A DNA stretch of 64,000 nucleotides from Megascapheus bottae (GCA_024803745.1 JANJXV010000101.1:1691001-1755000); one strand, 5' to 3'. Counted from the stretch's first letter, positions 10,881 through 21,534 are shown. Translations and numbers: made by a program. Notes: generated by a model from the sequence alone, not told the origin.

Positions 10881-11924
10881 ACTCTGTTTCCACTGCTCTT
10901 TTGAAGGCAGGGATATTTACATTAACATATTGTATATGATTCCTATGAAACTCCAAATACGCGTGAAAGAAAATACAACAGCACTCACCAAGTTCTACTA
11001 CGTTTTCTTCCGACTAACTCCTGTTTACAAACGTTGAAGGCTCTGGTGTAGCTCAGGAAACCTTTTCAAAGCTCCAGCAGTTAATTATAGCTGACTCTGG
11101 GGCTGGGAAAGCCGACTACACTACACTCTGAGATCAATGGCTCTGGCTAGACTGGGAGGGGAGAAATGCCACTCAGATGGTAATCACTGAATGCTTCTCA
11201 AACCCAGGGAAGCAAGGCAGGGCCTCACTCCCATAATCCTCTGCACCAGCTCTTCCACACAGGTCAATGCAAAAGCAGCCTGCACTCCCCAAGCAAAACC
11301 TGCCACAGCTCTCCAGAGAAACAAACGACATTCCCATACAGAACGTATTATGTGTATATATTACTACTTACGCTATCATAATACATGCAAATGTAAAGAA
11401 TATATCGTAGAACATCCAAACATACAATGAAGTGCATCACTGATTGTTGAGCCCTCCAGCTGGGCCCATAGCCTGTGCTGCAACTACAGAACTTGAGCGG
11501 GCAGATGTCTCTATTGGTATATTGGCTTACATTACTGTGGATGCGCACTCAAGAGTGAGACTTATTTACTTGGGCTTTCCCCCCCCCCCATTCTGTCAAT
11601 TAGAAAGGGCAAGCCCTGGTTTGCCACCTTCTCCACCATTGTAACTGCTTTGCTTACTATACGGAAGTCCTCAGGTAATTCTTGCCAAGTGGATGGATGC
11701 TGGCAAAAGACTTAGAGAAACCATCTGCCAAGAATTAATAGAGGTTACTCTGCAGAGAGATTAGGAGATGACTTTTAAATACACTGCTGTTACCCTTTTT
11801 AATTTTAATATTTTTGGAGCCAACTTCTGCGGAAACTATTTTTCTAATGAAGAAGAAAATGAAATGAATGTAGCTTGGGACCCAAGTGATCCCAAACATG
11901 AATAGTAGCTAAGAAGTTTAGCCT
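10881..11924. other. Low-copy DNA, no gene recognised
   Basis: No transposon recognised. A run of nine C lies near 11580. Small open frames on both strands have no known domain. Confidence 0.5.
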
Positions 11925-12045
11925 TCAAAAGCCAGGCACGTGCCTGTCATCCTAGTCACTCAGGAGGCTGAGACCTGAGGATCACAGTCCAAAGCCAGCC
12001 TGGACAGAAAAGTCCATGAGACTCGAATCTCTGCTTAATCAACAA
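11925..12045 (+). mobile_element. B1-ID SINE, 3'-truncated
   Basis: Starts with CCAGGCACGTGCCTGTCATCCTAG and continues through the linker, then stops before the tRNA-like right half. The missing 3' half is odd, because L1-driven insertion usually truncates the 5' end. A later deletion is likely. Confidence 0.75.
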
Positions 12046-12920
12046 AGCTCATTGGTGGGTGAGAAGAATGCACAGCACTGACACCCATGGAGGGACTGTG
12101 TAAGTAGATCAGGCCTCTGCCACCAGGGGGCGTCTCCTCCATCTAGAGCTGCATGGCCAGCTGGTGAACAGGAGGGGAAGGCTGTCCTTTGAGATGCTGT
12201 CTGTAATGCAGCCAGCTGGCAGATAGCTTGGTGCAACGCAAGCCTGGCATTTAATAAACCAGAAGTGTCGTTTTACTACTGAACCCTCTCCTTTATACTA
12301 AGAAGATAATGAAGACACTATCTGGCATTTCTTGGGGCATCTGGAAGAGTTAAAGAAGTGAAGAGCTTGCTTTGCTCTGGAGAGGAGGAAGATAAATCTT
12401 TACACGCAGAGGAAAAGCCTGTATAAAAAATGGATCTTCTTTGGTATTGGAGGAGAGGAGGGAGCTATAATTTGTTTGTAAAGGGCACTTCGAAGTTTTA
12501 CTTCAGCAATTTTATTACAAATTAACAAGACAACCCTCATAAGCATAAAATAACAACCATAAAGATAGAGGTGGGATTTTTTTAAAGCTTTTATCTCAAC
12601 CAGTAGGAATGCTGTTATAAAAGATGGATACGTAAAATAAGGCAGAGGATAGTTTTGGATAAGAGGGTGAACTAGAATGCCCTGCACGTCACAGACACAG
12701 GATACTAGGAATGGAAGTTTGGGGGATTAATTGAAGAAGAGTTCTCCAGAGATATAAAGAGAGGCAGAGAAAGTGAATTCCTGAGAAAAATGATAATCAG
12801 GGTGATGTTCCCCCCAGTGCCAGGAATTGTTTGATGAATCGGTGGCATTTTGATATCTAATATTTCATTTCAAGTGATTGCTTATCATGGTTCATGCTGT
12901 AATTTCCTGCCATTAGCCAA
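12046..12920. other. Low-copy DNA, no gene recognised
   Basis: Minus-strand frames of 65 and 95 codons show no known domain. No SINE or L1 sequence recognised. Confidence 0.5.
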
Positions 12921-13130
12921 AGCAAGAAGGGGAGGGGGGAGAGGGGGAGGGAGGGAGAGGGAGGAGGAGAAGGAAGGGGAGAGGAAGGGGGAGAGGGAGA
13001 GGGGGAGAGAGGTGGAGGGAGAGGGGGAGAGAGGTGGAGGGAGGGAGGGAGGGAGGGGAGAGGGAGGGGGAGAGGGGGAGAGGGAGGGAGAGAGAGAGAG
13101 AGGAAGAGAGAGAGAGGAAGAGAGAGAGAG
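12921..13130. repeat. Long purine tract (GGGA/GA)n
   Basis: About 210 bases of almost pure G and A on the plus strand, moving from GGGGGAGA blocks to (GA)n and GAGGAAGA blocks. All three reading frames stay open on the minus strand, giving serine/proline/leucine-rich artefact frames. The strand asymmetry could support triplex DNA, which is inference only. Confidence 0.95.
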
Positions 13131-14019
13131 TCTCCATTTAAACAAGTCACACCATGAGGACTAAACCTGTCATTCTTAAGCATAAGAGAATCTTCAAGAG
13201 ACTACTTTTCTAGTTAATATAGCTAATTCGAACTAGTACCGAGGCTTTCCTATGTATTAGGAAAACTATGGAAACTTGTATTTTCAGACTTTGCTCTTTA
13301 TTTTCCCGGAATTGACAAGTTTTTCAGATCAAATTCTCTTTAAATCCAAAAGCAGACCCTTTTCATAGAAACAAAGAATTTAGTTAATATATAGATTTTA
13401 TTTCCACACACAATAAAAAGAAGTTGCCGCTGTGGCATTATTTTAAGAAAAGCTGTGAGAGTTGAGAAGCAACAAGTGATAACTCCCCAGAGGTAGAATC
13501 CCAACACAAGACAGGACCAGAGCAAAGAATCCCTGTAGACACCGGACGAGGTATCAGACTTTTTTTTCTCCCCCCTTGGATCAGAGCTCAATGCTTCCAT
13601 TTAAAATGTTCACCAATTCAATGCATATTTAAGGCTGCATGGTGTAATGTGTACACACAATGGAATGGCTACCGTGGCCCAGCCATCCTTCATCTCATGT
13701 AGCTTGTGTCTATGGCAAAACACCTCAAATCTATACTCGCAAAAATAAGTCTGTACATTGTAGATGAACAGGAAAACGAGGAAACAGCTCAAAAGTCAGG
13801 AAACAAAGGGGAGCTGGCAAGGATTCCCAGAGGAAGTGACATTTGAAGGATGAGGAAGATGGTCTCACCACACTGGTGGAAGCAGCTACCTGAAAGTACA
13901 GGGGACATATGAGTCTGGGTGGGGAAACCAAGAAATGTTTGGTATTATCAGAGTTGATGAAGGTTATGGAGAAGTAACAGGATCTGACTTTGAAAAGTAG
14001 TCAGAGGTCTCTGGTCTGT
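13131..14019. other. Low-copy DNA, no gene recognised
   Basis: Three minus-strand frames (60-86 codons) overlap this stretch and show no domain. No transposon recognised. Confidence 0.5.
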
Positions 14020-14276
14020 ATTGATAGGAACCTTTTTGTTGTTTCTTGTCATTTGTGGGGCTTGAACTCGAGGCCTGACCGTCTTTTGCACAAGGCTAAT
14101 GATCTACTACTTTGAGCCACAGCTCTACTTCTTGATTGTGAGTGGTTCACTAAGGATGAGAGTTTTACTGGGACTTTTCTTCCCCGGCTAGCTTCAAATT
14201 GCAATCCTCAGATTTCAGTCTCCCGAGTAGCTAGGATTACAGATGTGAGCCACTGGCACCCAGTTTGATATGAACT
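14020..14276 (-). mobile_element. B1-ID composite SINE
   Basis: Minus-strand element with B1-like half at about 14200-14262, linker, tRNA-like half (CAAGGCTAATGATCTACTAC complement) and T-rich left end. An imperfect duplication (TTGATAGGAACCT at 14020-14032, TTTGATATGAACTT at 14263-14276) flanks it. Confidence 0.85.
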
Positions 14277-14934
14277 TCAAAAGATCCATTCAGTGTAGAG
14301 AAGGAAAACTGGAGATTATGTAAGGATGCAAAAGACTCCTATTTCTAATAGACACTCTACCACTAACTTAAGCAATCCACTTTCCCAGCCTTCAGAACCT
14401 TCAAGGAAAGCCTGGGGAGATGTGTTTCTGTCCTCTGAACACTGTGTAAAAACACAAGTGGGAATGAGGAGGCGGGAAATGGCATATCTAAGAATGAGCT
14501 AGGATAAACCTACCGAAGGGGAGCACTCCACTAAAAGTGCTCAGAACAAATGCATGGGATGCAGAAAGCCCTCTGAGTCACCAAGTTCCGCGGGCAAAGC
14601 ATGCTGCCACCCAGAAATCTGGAAGAAACCTCCATGGTGTTTTTCATGGCAGTGACATGATTTTCTATTTCCTTCCACCACATACAAAGGCTCCAGGTCA
14701 TCCTCATTCTTGCAAATACAATGGTCTTCTGATGTCAGCAGGCTGGCAGCTTTGAGCCTTGATCTTGATAGCTTTGATGTTTTTCACTTCCCTCATGACT
14801 GGTAACTGGAAACCTTTTTTTTCCCCCCCTCTTGAATGAATAAACACATTGGTCATTTCTAGATGCTCCTTGGAGAAACTCTATGCAGAGTCTCTGGCCT
14901 GTTTTCTAATGGACTTGTTAACACTGCATTAGTA
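14277..14934. other. Low-copy DNA, no gene recognised
   Basis: A 72-codon plus-strand frame (14537-14755) lacks a known domain. A possible weak MIR remnant lies at about 14340-14400. A short poly-C/T stretch lies at 14817-14832. Confidence 0.45.
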
Positions 14935-15230
14935 ATTGGACTGTAGGAGCTCTTCGTGTATTTCAGAAATTAGGCCTTTGTTTTTTTCTTTCCACAGGCA
15001 TCCCAAGGGCTGGCAGACATTTTCTCACACGTTTGCAAGTTTCCATTTTGTCAGTGACGTATTTCTTTTTGCCGCACAGAAGCTCTTAAGTTCGATGCAG
15101 TCTCATCTGTCTACTTTTGCTTTTCCTCCAGATGTTGCTGAAGTTAATTCCGTGACTTCTCTGTCAAGACCGCGTCTGGTGAGGCTTTGACTTTTTGTTC
15201 CAAAAGTTTTACCCACAAGAAAAAAACATT
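14935..15230 (-). mobile_element. Old L1 ORF2 C-terminal fragment
   Basis: On the plus strand, ATTTTCTCACACGTTTGCAAG and GCCGCACAGAAGCTCTTAAG are the reverse complement of the well-known L1 segment around 'aaaagcttctgcacagcaaa ... gggagaaaatatttgcaaa', which lies in the C-terminal part of ORF2. Several stops and indels make it a dead fragment. It is older than the L1 copies at 20.4, 45.8 and 59 kb. No part of an intact protein can be read. Confidence 0.72.
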
Positions 15231-15789
15231 TGAAATCACCGCCTTGAGTGATTAGTACACCAAAATCTCGAGAACAATTAGCATTCCCAAAATGCTGCTC
15301 GTATGTGAATGGCTTTCACTGGCATCAGAATGACCAAATTAGATCAATTAATTCTATCATTTAATTAATTACATGTCCCAGGGCTATCTTAAAGGCCTCA
15401 GATAACAACTGAAAAGAAACCCCAAACAGTTGCTTTGATATCAAGTAGTTACATCCCTAAGTCTTACTTAATAAGGAATAGCCCAATTGAAAACAAGAGG
15501 GTATTATTATTTTATCAGCACTCTGAAACAAATGCACTAAATGGTTTGTTACCAATCTGCAAGTTATCTTTATACCATCCAGACGAGGTAGTTCAAATCC
15601 TACGTGATTTGCATGTAAGCCCTTCTGGTCACCACACAATCAAACTGAATAATGTCACTCATCTTCAGGTAAAATGGTGTTTATAATGTCCTGAGAGACT
15701 ATAGGGACCGCCAGTAGTCCTCTTTTCCTTCTCTCACATGAAAATATAGCATTTGAAATTTGAAAGATAGAAAACAAAACCCAGACTTC
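15231..15789. other. Low-copy DNA with AT-core motifs
   Basis: Two nearby ATTAATT-type cores (ATCAATTAATTC about 15343-15354 and TTTAATTAATTAC about 15360-15372) suit homeodomain binding. No repeat recognised. Plus- and minus-strand frames (83 and 60 codons) overlap and look like chance. Confidence 0.4.
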
Positions 15790-16028
15790 ATAGGTGCCAA
15801 TTCTGGGCCTTGAACTCAGTGCCTAGGTGCTGCCCCTGAGTGTTTTGCTCAAGGCTAGTACTGTACCACTTGAGTCACAGCTCCACTTCCAGCTTTTTTG
15901 GGAGTGGTTTCTTTAGAGATAAGAGACTTATGGACTTTACTGGCCAGGCTGGCTTCAAACGGAGGGATTCTCAGATCTCAGCCTCCTGAGTATCTAGGAT
16001 TCCAGGTGTGAGTGATTGATGCCCAGCT
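15790..16028 (-). mobile_element. B1-ID composite SINE
   Basis: The minus-strand order is complete: B1-like half near 15960-16025, linker, and tRNA-like half (GCTCAAGGCTAGTACTGTACCACTTGAG complement). Moderate divergence. Confidence 0.85.
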
Positions 16029-17087
16029 AACACTCAGATTTTCCACTTTCATCCCTGTGCTGGTTGACGAGGCATTCAGTGAGTTCAGCATGTGAATGGA
16101 GACCATTTACAATTTCCCTGGACACCTTTCCACACCCGACTTTCTTCACCTTCTCATGCACATAGAGACACACAAGAAGAAATTCCAACCATACAAAACA
16201 GAATTCTGAAAGCTCTCATTACAAAGCCCAGTAAGAATCAAAACTCCACCATAGATAATTAGCTTACATGCCGCTCTGATCACACCACGGTGTCATCTCT
16301 AGGCTGCAGGGAAGATGTCTTTAACTATAGACAACATTATCATGACTCGTACAACAGAAGAGATTCTGAGACAAGGATTTCAGTGCCTGATAATACACAG
16401 TACAGGGACAGTGGAGGTGCTGGAGCCTTAGAATTTACAAAATCAGGAGGAATCAGAAGGGAAAATGTCACAGTCTCACTTTGATATTCTGCCCCGCTCC
16501 CCTTAATTATTGTGCTACACTGTTTGCTGAGGAATGCCATAATCAAGCATCATTTTCTTGTCTAACCCTATGGTGATGTCCCAGCTTGCAGGTCTTAAGC
16601 TCACCCCCAAACATAAGACACGGGATCTTCCCAATCTGCTTTGATGCCCTAACCCTGTGAACAGAATTTCCTTACTGGCAATACAGCCTGGTAAGCACTT
16701 CTGTCATTTGCTGCCAAAAACTCGCTCAAAAACTTGATGCTTCTCTTAATTCTGCACATGAATTCAACTTTGCTATACCAGAAATCTATCTGCTGTCAAT
16801 CACAGATCATCAATAATAGATAATAATATCCATATCATTACGTCCGTGGTAGCAATTTATCTGTCTGCATAACCACTTGGTTGGTGATGGCTGTTCACTT
16901 TTCAGAGAGAAGTTCAGAAGAGTTCCGTGGGTTTGTCCCAAGCAACAGCATACTGAGGAAATGGCTGAATTTGTACCTCACGGTCCATCTCCTTTCCACC
17001 GAGTGGTCAGGAGGTCAATGTGTTCTACAGTACACACACTCTTTGCTAGAAATAGAAAGGAATTTCTTTTGGGCAATACTTAGGTTT
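16029..17087. other. Low-copy DNA, no gene recognised
   Basis: No transposon recognised. Frames of 64-76 codons on both strands overlap and show no domain. Confidence 0.5.
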
Positions 17088-17325
17088 CCTCTCAGGTCTT
17101 TGCACTGCTAGACAGGTACTGTACCACTGGAACTATGTTCCTAGATTTTTGTTTTGGAGTTCTTTTTCACACAGGGTCTGTCTGTTTGTGTCTCTCTCTG
17201 TCTCTCTGTCTCTCTGTCTCTCTGTCTCTCTGTCTCTCTCTCTCTTTCTCTCTCGCTTTATGATCATCCTATATATGCCTCCTGTATATGGCTAGGATTA
17301 CAGGTATATACCGCCACACCTAAGA
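17088..17325 (-). mobile_element. Older SINE split by a microsatellite
   Basis: GCACTGCTAGACAGGTACTGTACCACTGGA (ID-like, minus) and GGCTAGGATTACAGGTATATACCGCCACACC (B1-like, minus) are the two ends of one old composite SINE. A (TCTCTG)n block at 17177-17254 fills the middle. The microsatellite may have grown inside the SINE. Confidence 0.65.
17177..17254. repeat. (TCTCTG/TC)n microsatellite
   Basis: Repeated TCTGTCTC units grading into (TC)n. It lies within the older SINE. The serine/leucine-rich frame crossing it is an artefact. Confidence 0.92.
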
Positions 17326-18080
17326 GGAGAAGCTTTTTTCAAAAAAAAATGGGTGAAGTTCTGTATTTGGAGTTGTTTTGAAACTGACATTGGTGTCAAC
17401 AAAATGACACCAACATGATAAAACTAGTGAGTAATGTAAAATGCCATGAGCCAGTGTGAGGGCTTAGATCTGGAATGTATCTATAGACAAGTATGGTGGG
17501 ATTGGGGGAGGGGTTGTAATTCGTGGTACGGAAAGTGGTTGTGTTAGCATCCTGCCCCTGTGACAATACAGCTAAGAAAAATAACTCATCTACTCTACCT
17601 GCATTTTTATGTTTATACAATAGGTGCCTCCAAGTTGGACTTATGAGCAAAGAGTATCCCTCTCATTTCATTAAGATGTGCTGTACTCATTTCTTTTATT
17701 TTAAAAAATGGCATTATATTTGAATTGCAACATGCTGCCCATTTTTTTTTTCCAGATGAGAAGTCAACTGACGGACGCTGTAATTTGGAAGTGCGTGTGT
17801 GCATGAGAAGGTCCCAGCAGGCTCCATTTCTGATCCATTAGATCAGTAATTACAACACAAAGTGAGGGGACAAATATTAATGCATCAGGAAATCTTGGAA
17901 GAAATGTCAAACTACCCACACAGCACAGCTTCCTTGGATCTTCAGAGTGACCTGAATACTTAATAACTAGAGTAGAAGACTTCATTGTAAGGAGGCCACC
18001 AGGTTATTCCAGGAAGGCCACTCCTGTGCCATTCCACACCCCATCCCCCAAGAAAGTCACATGAAAAAGTGGCCCAAAAG
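17326..18080. other. Low-copy DNA, no gene recognised
   Basis: Includes A- and T-runs at 17340 and 17741. Frames of 63-84 codons on both strands show no domain. No transposon recognised. Confidence 0.5.
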
Positions 18081-18081
18081 G

Positions 18082-18300
18082 GCCAGGGGTTATGATGCAT
18101 GCCTGTAATCTCAGCTAGGGATAAGAGATAATGAAGATATAGTCCTTGTCAAAAACCGAAGACCTTATCTAAAAAAAAATAAGCTAAACAAAAGGGAAAG
18201 GGGGGGGGGAGAGAGGAAGGGAGGAAGGAAAAAAGCTGTGGACATAGCCCAAGTGACAGTGTTTGCTCAGTATGTGCTAAACCATAGGCTTACTCCCTAG
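18082..18300 (+). mobile_element. Older B1/ID composite SINE
   Basis: GATGCATGCCTGTAATCTCAGC is a B1-like start. An A-rich and G-rich link (18170-18232) follows, then an ID-like unit (GACATAGCCCAAGTGACAGTGTTTGC ... CTTACTCCCTAGAACCAC). Strong divergence suggests an old copy. Confidence 0.65.
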
Positions 18301-18309
18301 AACCACAGA

Positions 18310-18445
18310 CAACAACAAATAGTTTATCCATATTTTGAAGGCAAGTAAACTCAAAAAGGTTGTCACTAACCCCAAAGGCACACAGCCAGTAAGAAAGGAT
18401 TGGACCTGGGCTTCTTTTCCTACCATCAGGCCTGACTTGTAAGCC
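18310..18445 (+). mobile_element. MIR SINE fragment
   Basis: AGGCAAGTAAACTCAAAAAGGTTGTCACTAACC ... GGCACACAGCCAGTAAG ... GGACCTGGGC follows the MIR core and 3' region in order on the plus strand. Confidence 0.7.
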
Positions 18446-19081
18446 TGTCATTATCTTAGAGCTGAGTAACAAAACAATTCTATTGGACAAGACTCTTGTG
18501 ATTATCTAGAGCTGTGTATCCAAACACTATTGGAGATGCATCTACTCTCATAGTCAGCTGCTGGGACAATTCCTCCATAAACACTGCCTACTGGGGAGAA
18601 ATTCATTCTCTACCTTCTTCCATCCACCTTACTCTCACCCCTGCATCACACCCATGGAATCAACATAGCAAGTTCCACAGGGACTGTCATAGACTGGATA
18701 TCACTAGAATTTAAGCTTTCTGTAGCTAATTTTCCCTGGCTTGAAAACTTTAATGTAACAGTCAGACCCCCCAGGTTTTTTGGAGAACTAGGGTGGTGGT
18801 GGCAATTATTTCTAGATTCTGGTACCTTCCTCATGTACCTTCTGGTAGCACATAACTCTTAACTCCAGAGCTCATTTCCTTCCTTATTTTCTTCATTAGT
18901 TTGTAAGCTCCCACTGCCAACAAACATGACCCATCTGATAACAAAATGTTGACAACAGAATGCCTGACATATTAAAGCTGTCAAATAAAAAAAATGAGTT
19001 TTTACCAGGTGGTCCAAATATGTCACCTGTGTGGAAGACATTTTTCAAAAATAGATTGTAGAGGTCAAAAAGTTACTGGGT

Positions 19082-19083
<2 letters not shown>
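18446..19083. other. Low-copy DNA, no gene recognised
   Basis: No transposon seen. Frames of 60-66 codons on both strands lack domains. Confidence 0.5.

Positions 19084-19127
<44 letters not shown>
19084..19127. repeat. (AC)22 microsatellite
   Basis: Uninterrupted AC dinucleotide run of 44 bases. Such pure runs usually vary in length between individuals. Confidence 0.98.
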
Positions 19128-19129
<2 letters not shown>

Positions 19130-19725
19130 TAACCTCAAGGTGACAGGTTCTTGTTGATACTGGCTTGGTGTCTTCAAAAATCCATTTCTAATCTACTCTG
19201 AACGAAAAAACAAAAACATTTTTGTCAAGAATCCTTCCCTCAGATGAAGCAAACAGATCCTCTTCCCAAAGAGAAATTAATAGGAGAATGACCCAAAAGA
19301 ATACACTAGGATTAGGCTTGCTTTTTATATTTTATTTTCTCCCCTCATCATCAAACAATGCAGACCAAAAGTGGGGCCTGTCAACCAATGCTTATTATCA
19401 AGGGTGCAATTCTCTTGAAAAATCTCAGAGGCTGAACACCCTGATTCAAATTGCTAGGTAACAACTAAGATTGTCAATGGAAATAAAAGCCTGGAAGAAA
19501 ATTGAAAAGCAGAGATGAAAGGTGAGTGACCTCAGGGATGGCTGAGTTCTTAAAAAGAAAGAGACAACAAAGATGATAGTACAAATGGATAATATTAAAT
19601 GAGATTTTGTTGTTGTTTTAAGTCTGGAGAGAGAGCCTCCCAAACAGAACCCTTTTCCAAATACACATTGGCAGGTTTGTGATGCATATTTGCAGGGAAA
19701 AAGAGGCCAGTTCCAAGGTTTGGGA
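19128..19725. other. Low-copy DNA, no gene recognised
   Basis: No transposon recognised. A 79-codon plus-strand frame (19222-19461) has no known domain. Confidence 0.5.
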
Positions 19726-19727
19726 TA

Positions 19728-19812
19728 TAGGCAGGTAGGTAGGCAGGTAGGTAGGTAGGCAGGTAGGTAGGTAGGTAGGTAGGTAGGCAGGCAGGCAGGC
19801 AGGCAGGCAGGC

Positions 19813-19872
<60 letters not shown>
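19728..19872. repeat. Compound tetranucleotide repeat (GGTA/GGCA)(GATA)(GACA)
   Basis: One unbroken four-base register runs through AGGT/AGGC blocks (about 19730-19812), then AGAT repeats (about 19812-19828), then AGAC repeats (about 19829-19870). Neighbouring blocks differ by single transitions. The minus-strand 192-codon frame over this region is leucine/proline/cysteine repeat translation plus SINE, not a gene. Confidence 0.96.
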
Positions 19873-19916
19873 CGACTAATCTGCATATGAGCATGCATAT
19901 GCATAAACAACACACA

Positions 19917-20171
19917 TGTGTCTTTTTGTGTGTAGCAGGGAGGGGGTCTTGGAGCTTGAACTCTGGGTCTGGGCTCTGTTCCTGAGCTCTTCAGCACGAG
20001 AGCGTACCACTTGAGCCACAGCACTACTTCTGGTTTTTCCAGTGGTTAACTGGAGATAAGTCTCATGGACTTTTGTGCCCTGGCTGGCACTGAGCTGAGA
20101 TCCTCAGATATCAGCCTCCTGAGGAGCTAGGATTACAGGGGTGAGCCATCAGTGCCTGGCTCCTGTGTCTT
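19917..20171 (-). mobile_element. B1-ID composite SINE
   Basis: A complete minus-strand element. The short duplication TGTGTCTT at 19917-19924 and 20164-20171 flanks it. It lies between the tetranucleotide repeat and a CA repeat. Confidence 0.86.
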
Positions 20172-20189
20172 AGTTTCATGTGAGAGAGA

Positions 20190-20195
<6 letters not shown>

Positions 20196-20238
<43 letters not shown>
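20196..20238. repeat. (CA)n microsatellite
   Basis: Pure CA run of about 43 bases. The cysteine/valine frames on the minus strand here are artefacts. Confidence 0.98.
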
Positions 20239-20241
<3 letters not shown>

Positions 20242-20622
20242 ATTGACAAAAACCAGACACAATGGGAAGCCAGAAAGAGAGGAAACCAGAACACATTCAC
20301 CAAAGATGGTTGCCTATTTATATTACCAGGAATGGCCATTTTGCATAATTAATGCATAATTTTTTCATATATTTTTATTGTAATTAATCGAAGGGTCACA
20401 TTATATTCGCCAGATAGAAGGTGCATTACTTCACATACATTGATACCCTTTCTCATGTCTTGGTCCCCATTTCCCTCCTCTCCACCCTCACTCCTCATCT
20501 TGTTTTCCCCCCTTCCCTATCCAATTTCAAATAACCAAATATGCATATATCCAATATATCAGATAACAAAGCGAAATACTGTAACAATATGAGATAACCA
20601 AGGGACAGCAAAAGAGATGAGA

Positions 20623-20806
20623 GATAACAGTACATTAAGGACAACAATCACTCATTATATGGCTTTTGTTTCTATATCCTAGAGGTCCTTTCATTTAGCG
20701 TCATACTGTATGGATAACATAGTACAATAAGGACAACAATCACTCATTATATGGCTTTTGTTTCTATATCCTAGAGGTCCTTTCATTTAACATCATACTG
20801 TATGGA
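20623..20806. repeat. Tandem duplication of about 90 bp in L1 3' UTR
   Basis: Two adjacent copies run from GATAACA to CATACTGTATG, with AAGGACAACAATCACTCATT at 20637 and again at 20729 (period 90-92). The other L1 copies at 44 and 46 kb carry this unit only once. Confidence 0.93.
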
Positions 20807-20862
20807 CTTATGTATCAAGATTTTGCTCTATTGCAGATCTCTGCTAGTAGAGCCCAAGGTTT

Positions 20863-21350
20863 CTACTGATTATGACGAATGAGGGAAACCATTGAGCCTA
20901 AGTTCCTTTGAGTCTGGCTTACTTCACTTAATAGGATTTTTTCTAAGTCTTTCCATTTCCTTACAAATGGGGCGATGTCGTTCTTTCTGACAGCAGTATA
21001 GAATTCCACTGTGTACAAATACCACATCTTGTTGATCCATTCATCAACTGAGGGACATCTAGGTTGGTTCCATATCTTTGCTATGGTGAATAGTGCTGCA
21101 ATGAACATTGTTGTGCTAGTGGGTTTAGTATGTCCTTGTTTCTGGGTGGTTGGGTAAATGCCAAGTAGTGGAATTGCTGGGTCATAGGGGAGTTCTATGT
21201 TTAGTCTTGAGGAACTGCCACACTGCTTTCCATAGTGGTTGAAGGAGTTTGCACTCCCACCAACAGTGTAGTAGTGATCCCTCCTGGCCACATCCCCTCC
21301 AGCATCTGTCGTTATTAGTTTTTTTGATCCTGGCCATTCTAACTGGAGAG
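20863..21350 (-). pseudogene. L1 ORF2 C-terminal remnant
   Basis: This is the last part of L1 ORF2 (reverse transcriptase/endonuclease polyprotein), covering the cysteine-rich HCWWECK region and the C-terminal FIAALFTIAKIWNQP region. Endonuclease and polymerase domains are absent because the copy is 5'-truncated. A frameshift at about 21190-21250 separates the two readable pieces, so no working protein can be made. Compare the same region at 45778-46230. Confidence 0.88.
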
Positions 21351-21534
21351 TTGTTTTGATTAACGCATAAATTTTTAATGCAATTTATCAGGGAAAATTT
21401 TAAAACCAAGCATTTATGCAGTAAGATCATGTAAGTGTTTGCTTGAGATAAGCAAGAGAGATTTCCAAACTGTCAGGAAAGATCAGAATCCTTTGGCTCC
21501 CTGAAATGAGATTGAAACCTGACTTGCTTAAACC

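Larger units (their letters stand above)
20350..21376 (-). mobile_element. 5'-truncated L1 with 3' UTR and ORF2 end
   Basis: A minus-strand L1 of about 1 kb. The left edge is the A-tail complement and 3' UTR (TTTTTATTGTAATTAATCG and on). The right part is the ORF2 C-terminus, in two frames: 20863-21291 carries the ELPYDPAIPLLGIYP ... MFIAALFTIAKIWNQP words, and a shifted frame near 21250-21350 carries [20 protein letters not shown]. The frameshift kills the protein. Near-identical flanks TAATGCATAATTTTTT (20350-20365) and TAACGCATAAATTTTT (21361-21376) are the target duplication. A roughly 90-bp tandem duplication lies in the 3' UTR. Confidence 0.93.

Noticed and set aside
12850..13183. Overlapping serine/proline-rich and glutamate/arginine-rich frames
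   Set aside because: All come from the purine tract; several frames are open at once on both strands.
19446..20024. 192-codon minus-strand open frame, the longest in the window
   Set aside because: It is made of the tetranucleotide repeat (leucine/proline/cysteine/tyrosine units) and a B1-ID SINE. A four-base repeat without stops in its frames gives long chance frames.
20863..21291. Functional L1 ORF2 protein
   Set aside because: Only the C-terminal end is present, with a frameshift. Endonuclease and reverse transcriptase domains are absent.
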